From contig NZ_JAMBNY010000003.1 of NCBI RefSeq assembly GCF_023715345.1, positions 62,001 to 126,000 on the forward strand: a stretch of 64,000 bases of DNA, given 5' to 3'. The notes below the pieces were generated by a model that was not told where the DNA came from, ran no database searches, and saw only the letters and a program-made list of their open reading frames with translations. Made by a program: the position numbers and the translations under genes. Origin of the DNA: Paenibacillus camelliae. GTDB taxonomy: Bacteria > Bacillota > Bacilli > Paenibacillales > Paenibacillaceae. Shown one piece after another: positions 44,677 through 52,789 of this stretch; position 1 is the stretch's first letter; each line of letters begins with the position of its first letter.

Positions 44677-44693
44677 AATTTATGAGCTAGGTA

Positions 44694-44894
44694 TTACTTG
44701 CGAGTAAGATCCCAACCGATCCAAGCTCCAGCACCAACAGCGGCTGCAGCAGCTGCTTTACGAACAGCTGGAACCTTTGAAAGAGCAATAACGCCTCGAG
44801 CAGCTAGAACGACTAGACCGCCAATGCCTCCGTTAACTGTAGAAAGCTCTTCCTTACTCATCTCTACCATACCTTTAGTTTGTAGCTTGTCCAT
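44694..44894 (-). CDS. Double-glycine-leader peptide 1 (bacteriocin-like precursor)
   Basis: A 66-residue precursor. The leader of 23 residues ends MSKEELSTVNGG and matches the class II pattern (LS/EL...GG). Cleavage gives a 43-residue mature peptide starting IGGLVVLAARGV, with Arg/Lys at regular spacing (net charge about +5), a run of six alanines and GAGAWIGW with two Trp. No Cys. Amphipathic helix and GxxxG-like GAGAWIG suggest membrane insertion as half of a two-peptide bacteriocin. The second ATG (44894) is chosen: AAAGGAGGT abuts the first. No family match known to me. Confidence 0.8.
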   Translation of the reverse strand: MDKLQTKGMVEMSKEELSTVNGGIGGLVVLAARGVIALSKVPAVRKAAAAAAVGAGAWIGWDLTRK

Positions 44895-44918
44895 TTCCAT
44901 ACCTCCTTTCGGCTTTGA

Positions 44919-45131
44919 TTATTTACCTCTTACCTTGTTGTAAACATAACCGCCAACCGTTCCGACTGTGATTCCCGCTCCAACATATTTCACGCCCGCC
45001 ACTACCGCTGCTCTAAACGCTGTAGAAGCTGCCAAATAAGCAACGCCCTTTACCGCTAGATAAGCTAAAGCGATCACGCCTCCATTGGTTTGTTGCATTT
45101 CCGATTTGCTCAATTCAGTAAATTTACTCAT
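44919..45131 (-). CDS. Double-glycine-leader peptide 2 (bacteriocin-like precursor)
   Basis: A 70-residue precursor with an 18-residue leader, MSKFTELSKSEMQQTNGG, and a 52-residue mature peptide beginning VIALAYLAVKGVAYL. It has six Lys/Arg, no acidic residue and no Cys, and Gly-rich helical motifs (GAGITVGTVGGYV) of the GxxxG type that pair helices in class IIb bacteriocins. Ribosome site GGGAGGG seven bases before the ATG. First gene of the unit behind the promoter at 45245-45274, 24 bp before peptide 1. Could also act as a signalling peptide. Confidence 0.8.
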   Translation of the reverse strand: MSKFTELSKSEMQQTNGGVIALAYLAVKGVAYLAASTAFRAAVVAGVKYVGAGITVGTVGGYVYNKVRGK

Positions 45132-45244
45132 TCCAAATCCCTCCCATTTCGTTGACTAATATTGGCCAAAGCTGAAGTGACCCTAGCATTATGTACTTGC
45201 CTATTACAAGTTAACATAGCTTTTCATTTCATAATATATCCCAA

Positions 45245-45274
45245 ATTATACATTTGATGTTAATTGATTGTAAA
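45245..45274 (-). promoter_or_regulatory. Promoter of the bacteriocin-like operon
   Basis: On the minus strand TTTACA (45274-45269) and TATAAT (45250-45245) are 18 bp apart, about 115 bp before the first peptide gene and between it and the regulator stop. The one-base deviation at -35 fits a promoter needing activation. Confidence 0.6.
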
Positions 45275-45289
45275 CGAGTAATTATATAT

Positions 45290-46156
45290 TTACACGATCA
45301 TAAGCACATAAGAATTCATCATTCCAATTAAAAACTTTCTAATGAATTGCCCTTTATCTGATACTTCAGCCTTGCGATATACATTTTTTATGACGTTCCT
45401 AACAGTGCCTTCGGTCAATCCAAGTTCACTAGCAATTCTCAGCGCACTATAATTATTCATCCACAAATACCCAATTTCTTTTTCTCTTGGGGATAAGCGG
45501 TACTGTTGGAAACGGTCGTAGACAACGGCCTTGCTGCTTGATGATGATTGCTTCTCCAGATCTTCCTCAATATACTTTAGCGTCATCGAAAATAGTGCTG
45601 CCATTAAGAGATGATCTTCCTCCATCGAAAACGACATACCCAAATAGCCGATAACTTCGCCATTTTCACGTACAGGACTACAGAAGCAATCGCAATCCTT
45701 AACTACGTTGAAATCATGCTCGGCTCCGCTTACATATACCCAGTCCTTCATTTGCATGGAAAAGCTGATTGCATTTAGCCCTGCATGTTGAACGGTAAAG
45801 ACAGAGCCTTCACCTAAATTGTGCTGCTGATCGAGTGATCGAATTAGCTCCTGCGGTCCAGTAAGTGATAGAACAACCCCATCTGGCGTTGTAAAAACAA
45901 AAAGGATCGATTTAATCATGCTTGCATATGCATTCTCGCAATGCTTTTTCACCGTATCCATATATAACTCATTATTTTTGTAATAATGATGTAGCTGTAG
46001 TCCACTTAGTCTTTCTTTGAAAGTTATTTGGTTATAGTAATGTGGCTCTGACTGCCTATATGTATCACAATCCTTCAATAGCTTAATGTCTAACGATGTA
46101 ATGGTTCTCCAGGGCTGTTTAACCTTTTCCGTTTCAACTTCAAACGTAATAGCCAA
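45290..46156 (-). CDS. GAF-LuxR transcriptional regulator of the bacteriocin-like locus
   Basis: A 288-residue regulator. The N-terminal two thirds look like the GAF sensor of AcoR/sigma-54 activators: LTGPQELIRSLDQQHNLGEGSVFTVQHAGLNAISF, VYVSGAEHDFNVVKDCDCFCSPVRENGEVIGYLGMSFS in parts, with the GAEH and C-x-C-x-(S/A)-P(I/V) hallmarks. The AAA+ domain normally next is absent; instead a LuxR-type helix-turn-helix follows (YRLSPREKEIGYLWMNNYSALRIASELGLTEGTVRNVIKNVYRK in parts, about 215-270). Ligand unknown. TTG start with AAAGGAG eight bases upstream. Located just upstream of, and codirectional with, the peptide operon. Confidence 0.82.
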   Translation of the reverse strand: MAITFEVETEKVKQPWRTITSLDIKLLKDCDTYRQSEPHYYNQITFKERLSGLQLHHYYKNNELYMDTVKKHCENAYASMIKSILFVFTTPDGVVLSLTGPQELIRSLDQQHNLGEGSVFTVQHAGLNAISFSMQMKDWVYVSGAEHDFNVVKDCDCFCSPVRENGEVIGYLGMSFSMEEDHLLMAALFSMTLKYIEEDLEKQSSSSSKAVVYDRFQQYRLSPREKEIGYLWMNNYSALRIASELGLTEGTVRNVIKNVYRKAEVSDKGQFIRKFLIGMMNSYVLMIV

Positions 46157-46393
46157 ATCCTCAGCTCCTTTATGTTTTCATCTGTATCTCAATAACTATT
46201 GATGTGAGAAATTAACAATATATAATATAACAGGTTATAGTTAATATAACAGGCAATCTATATAAATTGGTTAATTTATCCTAATTCGCATATTTTCTAT
46301 CATAAATGTATCGTTGGTAGTAGTTTTTTACTAGTTATGTATATGTTTTTTTTATTTTTTTGTCGATTTATTTCATGGTTTTTAATTTCATGT

Positions 46394-46422
46394 AAAAAAA
46401 GACTGCGGGTGCAGTCTTTTTC
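46394..46422 (-). terminator. Terminator of the 46.4-kb lipoprotein gene
   Basis: AAAAAGACTGC (46396-46406), loop GGGT, GCAGTCTTTTT from 46411; T runs follow on both strands. The rest of 46157-46439 is AT-rich and shows no gene. Confidence 0.85.
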
Positions 46423-46439
46423 ACAAATTTTATTAGACA

Positions 46440-46994
46440 TTATTCGGCATACTTCTTCGTCCATTGTGCAAGCCATTCACTATAGCTAAGTCCAGTTATC
46501 TCCTCTTGAGTCTTTCCGTCTATAGAATAGACGCCACCCATTAATAAGTCCCCATCTTTCCTTACCGGATATGAATAACCGCCAATCACTTTCCCTTCTG
46601 AAAGCATGACTTTAGTATGATACTCGTACGCCGAGCTTTGATCAGAAGAGGCATACATGTGCTCCAATGGGTGTCCTGACACGATAAAGCCATAGGTAGT
46701 AATTAATTTCCCAATATATTGCTCAGGCTCTACCTCTTGAACTGACCATATATTCATATACAGATGTTCAGCAAGCTTCGCTCGATCCAAAATATACTCA
46801 TCCGACTCGTCTAATGCAGTAACGATCTTATAGCCTTTCGCTTCGAGCGCAGCAGCCGCTGTGCGCTCATCGCCCTGTAACTCGGACTCAGCGTCGCTTG
46901 AGCAGCCTGATACAAGGAGGAACATTAGTGCTGCCGCAAGCAGCATGATGACATTACTTCTCCTTAAACGGTGATACGTATTCGTCATATTCAT
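46440..46994 (-). CDS. Lipoprotein of unknown function
   Basis: A 184-residue lipoprotein; leader with lipobox LVSGC (Cys31), then a linker rich in acidic residues and a compact domain. No family recognised. The stretch GYKIVTALDESDEYILDRAKLAEHL looks like a small sensor-type fold, and GGVYSIDGKTQEEITGLSYSEW closes the domain. GGGAGG is five bases before the ATG. Own terminator, so a single-gene unit. It lies between the bacteriocin-like locus and the rhamnose cluster with no evident tie to either. Confidence 0.75.
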   Translation of the reverse strand: MNMTNTYHRLRRSNVIMLLAAALMFLLVSGCSSDAESELQGDERTAAAALEAKGYKIVTALDESDEYILDRAKLAEHLYMNIWSVQEVEPEQYIGKLITTYGFIVSGHPLEHMYASSDQSSAYEYHTKVMLSEGKVIGGYSYPVRKDGDLLMGGVYSIDGKTQEEITGLSYSEWLAQWTKKYAE

Positions 46995-47397
46995 GGTGTC
47001 CTCCCAACTTAGAACATTTATAAGTGAAGCTGTAAAGTGATGTTAAGCTTACTTTCGGCAACTTTAATTCGTTGCCCAATCTTCACCTAATATAAGATTA
47101 CCATATTCTTCTATATGATTGATTGAAATAACTTTAGAGGCTACTTCATTTTCTTATTAGGTATAACCACATCATTCATCACACCATTCTTTCTAGTAGA
47201 CATTAAAAAAGCCGTTCTCATTCTATGCTGGAAAGTTGGGAGTAACCCCCTAACCAGTACATAACTAGAGAACGGCTTTATGTTTTCTGAAAAAGAATAA
47301 TCGATTATTGCATAATGTTTGACCTAAGTCGTAACTACAGATCTACTATTTATTGAATATAACTAAGGTAACGCTGACCAGCTCTGTCATGCCATCA
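46995..47397. other. Intergenic region after the rhamnose operon
   Basis: About 400 bp without a gene. It contains the rhaA terminator at 47201-47280 and the promoter area of the 46.4-kb lipoprotein; otherwise I see nothing clear. Confidence 0.6.
47201..47280 (-). terminator. Terminator of the rhamnose operon
   Basis: AAAGCCGTTCTC (47208-47219) pairs perfectly with GAGAACGGCTTT (47268-47279) over a long loop that can itself fold (GTTGGG/CCCTAAC); the minus strand continues TTTTAATG. It lies about 120 bp past the rhaA stop. Confidence 0.75.
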
Positions 47398-48657
47398 CTA
47401 CACCCGCTTCAGCAATACTTCCTGCTCATACGTCTTCACTTGCTGCAGCCACTCTTCACGAACTGGCACACCAGCTGTTGCGCAGTAATAATCCCATACG
47501 GCGCCGAACGGGTAAGACTTGAACTCCTCGGTAATGGCAAGGCGAGACGTGTAGTCTTTATTCAGCTCAGCCTCACGCAGCTGCTCCACTGGCTCTAGCA
47601 TCGCGCGCAGCAGCGCTTTGATTGTATTACGCGTACCGATTACCCAAGCTGCGACGTGATTAATGCTGCCATCGAAGAAGTCTAGTCCAATATGTGTTCT
47701 ATCGAGCAGCTCACCACGCACCAGCTCACGTGCAATATCCAGCAGCTCATCATCCATAATAACTACGTGATCACTATCCCAGCGTACAGGACGGCTTACG
47801 TGCAGCAGCAGCTCATCAATGTACATCAAGATGGAAGAAATTTTGTTGGAAATCACCTCTGTTGGATGGAAATGTCCTGCATCTAGACAAAACGCTTTGT
47901 TGTTGGCAATGGAATAACCCATATAAAATTCATGCGAGCCCACCACATAGCTTTCTGAACCGATCCCGAACAGCTTGCTTTCCACTGCATCCACATTGTA
48001 CTTCGGATCAATCGGTTCAGCGAAAATTTCATCTAGTGATTGCTTCAAGCGCTGACGCGGAGCTAAACGATCAACCGGAATATCCTTGTAGCCATCAGGC
48101 ACCCAGAAGTTCGTGACACAGGTTTGACCTGTCTCCTTACCGAAATATTCAGCAATTTTGCGCGAGGCTTTGCAATGGTCGATCCAGAACTGACGGATGC
48201 TAGCATCTGGATGGCTTAGCGTGAATCCATCGTCTGCCTTTGGATGCGAGAAGCACGTCGGATTAAAATCAAGTCCAAGCCCTTGCTCCTTCGCCCATTC
48301 CACCCAATTAGCAAAATGCTTTGGCTCTAGCTGATCGAGGTCGACCTTCTCATCGGTATCTGCATAGATGGCATGCAGATTCACCTTATGCTTTCCCGGA
48401 ATGAGTGACAGCGCTTTCTCCAAATCCTGACGAAGCTCTGTAGGTGTTGATGCACGTCCGGGATAGCTACCCGTAACGGCTATGCCACCGCTTAATGATT
48501 CGTCCTTGAACAAAAAACCTTGCACATCATCGCCTTGCCAGCAATGGATCGAGACCTTAATGTTTGCTAGCTTCTCTAGCACACGGTCTACATCAATACC
48601 GTGTCTTGCATACATTTCCTTCGCCAGCTTATAGCTGTCAACAACGCTTTGATCCAT
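47398..48657 (-). CDS. rhaA: L-rhamnose isomerase
   Basis: Converts L-rhamnose to L-rhamnulose in the cytoplasm. The 419-residue sequence carries the family's metal-site stretches: [14 protein letters not shown] near the N-terminus, [52 protein letters not shown] and VRWDSDHVV, with the conserved His/Asp/Glu ligands in GHFHPTE and WDSDH. Length is typical of RhaA. GGAGG lies eight bases before the ATG. It follows rhaB in the same direction, but a 380-bp repeat-containing gap separates them, so it may also have its own promoter. Confidence 0.96.
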   Translation of the reverse strand: MDQSVVDSYKLAKEMYARHGIDVDRVLEKLANIKVSIHCWQGDDVQGFLFKDESLSGGIAVTGSYPGRASTPTELRQDLEKALSLIPGKHKVNLHAIYADTDEKVDLDQLEPKHFANWVEWAKEQGLGLDFNPTCFSHPKADDGFTLSHPDASIRQFWIDHCKASRKIAEYFGKETGQTCVTNFWVPDGYKDIPVDRLAPRQRLKQSLDEIFAEPIDPKYNVDAVESKLFGIGSESYVVGSHEFYMGYSIANNKAFCLDAGHFHPTEVISNKISSILMYIDELLLHVSRPVRWDSDHVVIMDDELLDIARELVRGELLDRTHIGLDFFDGSINHVAAWVIGTRNTIKALLRAMLEPVEQLREAELNKDYTSRLAITEEFKSYPFGAVWDYYCATAGVPVREEWLQQVKTYEQEVLLKRV

Positions 48658-49040
48658 GGATTACGCCTCCATTCTATTTATAGTGCCTTTGCAGGCTGCG
48701 TTAGTACAATCAGTGCTCCGCTTACCTTCTCTACGCTCGAACCTTCCTTCGTCAGGAGGTCGCTTTAGAGATGGTAAGCTCCGCTGTAGTTGTTGTTAGT
48801 TCACTACATCGCATAGCATCGCCATCAAAGTCGAACTTTTTAACTACTACCTCTTCCAATAAAGGTTAAAAAGGTTCGACTTTCAGGACCAAGAAGATGG
48901 GGTGAAACTAGAAAATAAGGAGCGCAGCGTACGTACTTGGTACGTGAGCACCGCAGTTTTCGGTTGAACCCCATATTCGCCGTCGAATCAGCTTCCATTG
49001 AAGTAACATCGTCATCAAAGTCGGACTTTTTTAACTTCAT
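48658..49040. repeat. Structured intergenic repeat element between rhaB and rhaA
   Basis: The gap of 383 bp is filled by a structured element. A unit CATCGYCATCAAAGTCG is found twice in direct orientation (48817-48833 and 49007-49023), each followed by a T-rich run and TTAAC. Between them GTCGAACTTTTTAAC (48830-48844) pairs with GTTAAAAAGGTTCGAC (48865-48880), and GTACGT...ACGTAC forms a smaller dyad near 48930-48946. I recall similar intergenic repeats in Paenibacillus genomes; that is memory, not a search. The open frame 48840-49040 on the minus strand lies entirely inside it and is judged not to be a gene. Upstream 48690-48790 shows nothing clear. Confidence 0.6.
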
Positions 49041-50489
49041 CTATCTTAGGTTGCGCCAACGTTGGAGTACCTGTTCTAAATTGTCTAGCCCCCGTGGTCC
49101 ATAGCTTACAACGTCAAAGGAATTAGCAATAAGGCTGCGTGCTTCTGTCATTCCATCCAGCTTGCCGCAAGCTATTAGCTGTACGACGAGATTGCCTATT
49201 GCTGTTGACTCTGTAGGGCCTGCCTTTACTTCTCGCTGGATCAGATCAGCGGTTAGCTGACAGAGCAGTCCGTTGTTCGCTCCACCACCAACGATATGAA
49301 GCACTTCTGGCTTTCTTCCTGTTAGCTGCTCAAGCTCATTCATATAGTCGTAGTACGTTAACGCAAGACTATCAAATATCGTTCGAGCAATGGCACCAGC
49401 GGTTTGCGGTACAGCTTGCCCTCTCTCACGGCAATAAGCCTGCAGCTCCTGGATCATATGCTCCGGATTCAGAAAGCGCGTATCGTTGCAGCGCACAAGC
49501 GATTGGAATGGCTGCTCCTTAGCTGCCAGCTCCACAAGCTCAGCAAAGCTGTATTCATTGTTCTGCAGACGACGAACCTCTTGAATCATCCACATCCCCA
49601 TTATGTTTTTCAGAAAACGAAAGGTACTATATGCGCCCCGTTCATTCGTATAATTCAATGCCATCGCCCGCTCATCATGCAGCGGCTGCTGCAGCTCCAT
49701 GCCAAGCAATGACCATGTCCCACTGCTAATAAATGCCCAAGGAATAGACTTAGCGGCCGGTACTCCAACGACAGCCGATGCGGTATCATGCGTTGGCACT
49801 ACGATGCACTCACAATGGGGCAGCTCTCCGCTCTGCTGCAGGCTTGGCTGAAGCGGTCCAAGCGTAGCGCCTGGCTCTATTAGTGGAGCAAACTGTTCAC
49901 GTCTTACGCCAACGAGCTCCAGCAGCTCCTCATCATACTGTCCCGTTGCCAAATGAATCATTTGACTCGTTGAAGCATTCGTTGCTTCATTCATTCGTTT
50001 TCCAGTCAGACGATAATATAAATAATCAGGAATATACAGAATCTGTGATGCTTCCTTCAGCTGCTTGTCGTCATGGACATACAGCTGATACAGCGTGTTG
50101 AACGGCAGCTCCTGTATGCCTGTTTTGCTATAGACCGCATCACGGGCAATATGCTGATGGAGCCGATCAGGAGCACCATTCGTACGTGCATCACGATATG
50201 CGTATACATCATGAAGTCGTTCGCCCTGATCATCCAGCAGCACATAATCGACCGCCCAAGTATCGATACCGAGCGTGCAGCGATCAATGCCTGCTTGCTT
50301 CGCTTTACGCAGTCCTATTAAAATCTGTTGGAACAGCTGCTCAATATCCCAATAGTCATGATTGCCCTTGCGTTGAAATCCGTTAGCAAAACGATGTAGC
50401 TCCTGCAAAACGAGCTTGCCTTGCTCGAGCCTGCCATGTACTAATCGACCGCTCGATGCACCGATATCGACTGCAATATGATCGTTCAT
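49041..50489 (-). CDS. rhaB: Rhamnulokinase
   Basis: Phosphorylates L-rhamnulose to the 1-phosphate with ATP. A 482-residue FGGY kinase: N-terminal phosphate loop AVDIGASSGRL (about 6-16), sugar-site DTWAVDYVLLD, the PTHDTASAVVG catalytic-base segment, SSGTWSLLG, and C-terminal nucleotide-binding VGGGANNGLLCQ. These are hallmarks of RhaB within the family. AAGGAG eight bases before the ATG. 67 bp after lutC, with a small hairpin in between; part of the lut-rha operon. Confidence 0.95.
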   Translation of the reverse strand: MNDHIAVDIGASSGRLVHGRLEQGKLVLQELHRFANGFQRKGNHDYWDIEQLFQQILIGLRKAKQAGIDRCTLGIDTWAVDYVLLDDQGERLHDVYAYRDARTNGAPDRLHQHIARDAVYSKTGIQELPFNTLYQLYVHDDKQLKEASQILYIPDYLYYRLTGKRMNEATNASTSQMIHLATGQYDEELLELVGVRREQFAPLIEPGATLGPLQPSLQQSGELPHCECIVVPTHDTASAVVGVPAAKSIPWAFISSGTWSLLGMELQQPLHDERAMALNYTNERGAYSTFRFLKNIMGMWMIQEVRRLQNNEYSFAELVELAAKEQPFQSLVRCNDTRFLNPEHMIQELQAYCRERGQAVPQTAGAIARTIFDSLALTYYDYMNELEQLTGRKPEVLHIVGGGANNGLLCQLTADLIQREVKAGPTESTAIGNLVVQLIACGKLDGMTEARSLIANSFDVVSYGPRGLDNLEQVLQRWRNLR

Positions 50490-50531
50490 CGCGCCCTCTC
50501 CTTATTAAAGAAAATGGACTTAGCACTCCAT

Positions 50532-50553
50532 GCACGTCATCTATTCGACGTGC
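50532..50553 (-). promoter_or_regulatory. Small hairpin between lutC and rhaB
   Basis: GCACGTC and GACGTGC are exact inverted copies around an eight-base loop. No T run follows on the minus strand, so it looks like an mRNA processing or stability element, not a terminator. Confidence 0.35.
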
Positions 50554-50556
50554 TCA

Positions 50557-51282
50557 TTAAAGCTCATCAATAATAATCGTATAAACAATACCTGGACCGT
50601 GTACTCCAATCGTTAAATCGTTCTCAATATCAGCAGAACGACTAGGTCCAGATACGAAATGTATCCCAGCTGGCAAGCGCTTTAGCTCATCTAGCGGCTT
50701 TAGCACCTCTCCGAGTCTCGTCACAACTGAGCTTCGCGGGACAAGCGCGAACAATAGCGTTGGCAGTAAGCTGACGGAGCGACCCTTCGTCTTGCTTGAC
50801 AGTAGAGCAAGCGAGCCTGTATAGGCAACGGCGTAATCCGCTAGCACCACACCGATATCCGCCTCAGCTGCTCTTGCCTTCCAGTCCTCCAGCGCATCAT
50901 CGTTCCAGCTTCGTACCTTCACCTGCGGCATAGCCTGCTCTAGGCCCAGCTGCTCCAGCAGCTGCTCATCCTGACGCAGTACGTGCATCGCTTTCAGCTC
51001 TACTGCCTTATCTACAATAATGTTGCTTGCATCAGCAAGCGTAGCAGCTCGCAGCACATAGCCTCCCGCTGCTTCAAAGTTGCGCTGGAACATCTCAAGC
51101 TTTTCAACTTCACCCAGCTCAAACTGCTCCCAAAACTCAGGTGCCCCTTGCAACGGACGCTGCGGCTTTTGCGTCATTCGAGGACGTTGCAGCTTCGCCG
51201 CAATGCCATTCAAAAACTGCTCCTGCTTTTGCTTGGAAGCCTCATCTAGCTGCTGCAGCCAATCCTTACGAGCATTACTCAT
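50557..51282 (-). CDS. lutC: Lactate utilization protein C (LUD domain)
   Basis: A 241-residue LUD-domain protein, third part of the LutABC lactate-oxidising complex. Visible family features are ADIGVVLADYAVAYTGSL, SLLPTLLFALVPRSSVV and the C-terminal FVSGPSRSADIENDLTIGVHGPG signature. The ATG at 51282 follows GGAGG by eight bases and overlaps the lutB stop by eight bases, so translation is coupled. An upstream in-frame ATG (51297) contains the SD and is rejected. In Bacillus LutABC converts L-lactate to pyruvate; here its likely feed is lactate from RhaEW. Confidence 0.93.
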   Translation of the reverse strand: MSNARKDWLQQLDEASKQKQEQFLNGIAAKLQRPRMTQKPQRPLQGAPEFWEQFELGEVEKLEMFQRNFEAAGGYVLRAATLADASNIIVDKAVELKAMHVLRQDEQLLEQLGLEQAMPQVKVRSWNDDALEDWKARAAEADIGVVLADYAVAYTGSLALLSSKTKGRSVSLLPTLLFALVPRSSVVTRLGEVLKPLDELKRLPAGIHFVSGPSRSADIENDLTIGVHGPGIVYTIIIDEL

Positions 51283-52789
51283 GCGATGCACCTCCATCTC
51301 GTCCTGTCAGCCATTCTCGCATGCGAGCGGCAACAGCTGGATCTGCCGCCTTTGCCTGTTGATCTAGCTCTGATCGAAGCTCACCGTATTGTTCACGGAA
51401 AAGCTGCTTGGAGATGCTCGGCGCTACGCGGTGCGAATTCCAGCCTTTAAGCGGACCAATCTTCGCTCGAATGCCCCCATCTCTAACAACAACCTTCTGA
51501 CCAAGCTTGCCTAGCTTCAGCGCGCGATGATACACCTTCACATTGGACATCACTGTGCCAAAGCCTTTCATGCCCACACGCTCTAGCGGATGGTCATGCC
51601 CGGCTTCAACCTTACGTCTGCGCAAGGAAACGAGCATATCATGCAGTGGAATTTTCACTGGACAAGCCTCATAGCATGCCCCGCAAAGACTAGAGGCGTT
51701 CGCAATATCATCCCACTCTGCTACATTCTTCTTTAGCGCAGGTGTTAGCACCGCTCCAATTGGTCCACTATATGTGCCGCCATAAGCATGACCGCCGATA
51801 TGACGATAGACAGGGCAAGCATTCAGACAAGCACCACAGCGAATACAGTTCAGCAGCTCTTGGAACTCCGGATCACCCAGCTGCAAGGACCGACCATTAT
51901 CAAGAATAATGATGTGCATCTCTTCCGGACCATCGCCGTCCTCTTCACGCTTTGGACCCGTAATACCTGACATATATACCGTCAGCTTCTGTCCTGTAGC
52001 GGAGCGCGGCAATAGCGTTGCCATAACCTCAAGATCTGCCCAAGACGGAATGATACGCTCCATGCCCATAAATGTAATTTGCGTTTTCGGCACGGTCGAT
52101 ACCATTCGCGCATTGCCTTCATTCTCGAACAATACGATGGAGCCCGATTCTGCAATTGCGAAGTTACAGCCTGTTACTCCAATATCTGCTTGTAAAAACT
52201 TCTCACGCAGCTTTTTACGTACATAGCCTGCGAGCACGGATGTTTCAGGCGGCAGCTGCTCACCTGCGTCCTCGGACAATAGCTCTGCAATTTGATAACG
52301 ATTTTTATGAATAGCGGGAATAATAATATGGGATGGCGTCTCGTTCGCTAGCTGAATAATGTATTCGCCAAGATCTGTTTCAATTGCCTCGCAATCGATG
52401 GATTGCAGTGCTTGATTGAGGTGAATTTCTTCCGTTACCATCGACTTGGATTTTACCGCGCTTTTTGCTTCCTTCGCTTTTGCGATCTGAAGTGCGATGC
52501 TAATCGCATCCTGCGCTGTATCGGCAAAATGAACATGTACTCCGTTTTCTCTCGCGTTATTTGCAAATTCACCTAAATAATAATCAAGGTGAGCAATCGT
52601 ATGAAGCCGAATTTGCCGTCCGCGCTCTCTCCACTCTTCCCAGTTTCCATGCTCCTCTGCCGCCTTCAGCTTGCCGCTGCGCAGTCGTTCTGTCGTAAAC
52701 TTAACGGCCTGTCGTAAAAAATCATTGTTCAAGGCCAGCTGCGCGCGTTCCTTGACCGTTCCTTTAAGCTCGGTTTGCTGTGTGCTCAT
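51275..52789 (-). CDS. lutB: Lactate utilization protein B (iron-sulfur, LUD domain)
   Basis: A 504-residue protein with an N-terminal LUD domain (about 70-300; GCNFAIAESGSIVLFENEGNARMVSTVP in parts) and a ferredoxin-type pair of 4Fe-4S motifs (CIRCGACLNACPVY and SLCGACYEACPVKIP, about 315-385), then a C-terminal helical tail with GxGTVM. It passes electrons between LutA and LutC in lactate oxidation. The start overlaps the lutA stop by 26 bases, behind GAGGGGGTGAG. Cluster context ties it to lactate from rhamnose. Confidence 0.95.
   Translation of the reverse strand: MSTQQTELKGTVKERAQLALNNDFLRQAVKFTTERLRSGKLKAAEEHGNWEEWRERGRQIRLHTIAHLDYYLGEFANNARENGVHVHFADTAQDAISIALQIAKAKEAKSAVKSKSMVTEEIHLNQALQSIDCEAIETDLGEYIIQLANETPSHIIIPAIHKNRYQIAELLSEDAGEQLPPETSVLAGYVRKKLREKFLQADIGVTGCNFAIAESGSIVLFENEGNARMVSTVPKTQITFMGMERIIPSWADLEVMATLLPRSATGQKLTVYMSGITGPKREEDGDGPEEMHIIILDNGRSLQLGDPEFQELLNCIRCGACLNACPVYRHIGGHAYGGTYSGPIGAVLTPALKKNVAEWDDIANASSLCGACYEACPVKIPLHDMLVSLRRRKVEAGHDHPLERVGMKGFGTVMSNVKVYHRALKLGKLGQKVVVRDGGIRAKIGPLKGWNSHRVAPSISKQLFREQYGELRSELDQQAKAADPAVAARMREWLTGRDGGASHE

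Noticed and set aside
48658-48800. T-box or riboswitch leader before rhaA
   Set aside because: No T-box sequence, specifier loop or known riboswitch core could be recognised.
48840-49040. 66-residue minus-strand frame starting MKLKKSDFDDDVTS
   Set aside because: It lies fully inside the structured repeat with direct and inverted copies; no ribosome site and no fold. Treated as a repeat artefact.
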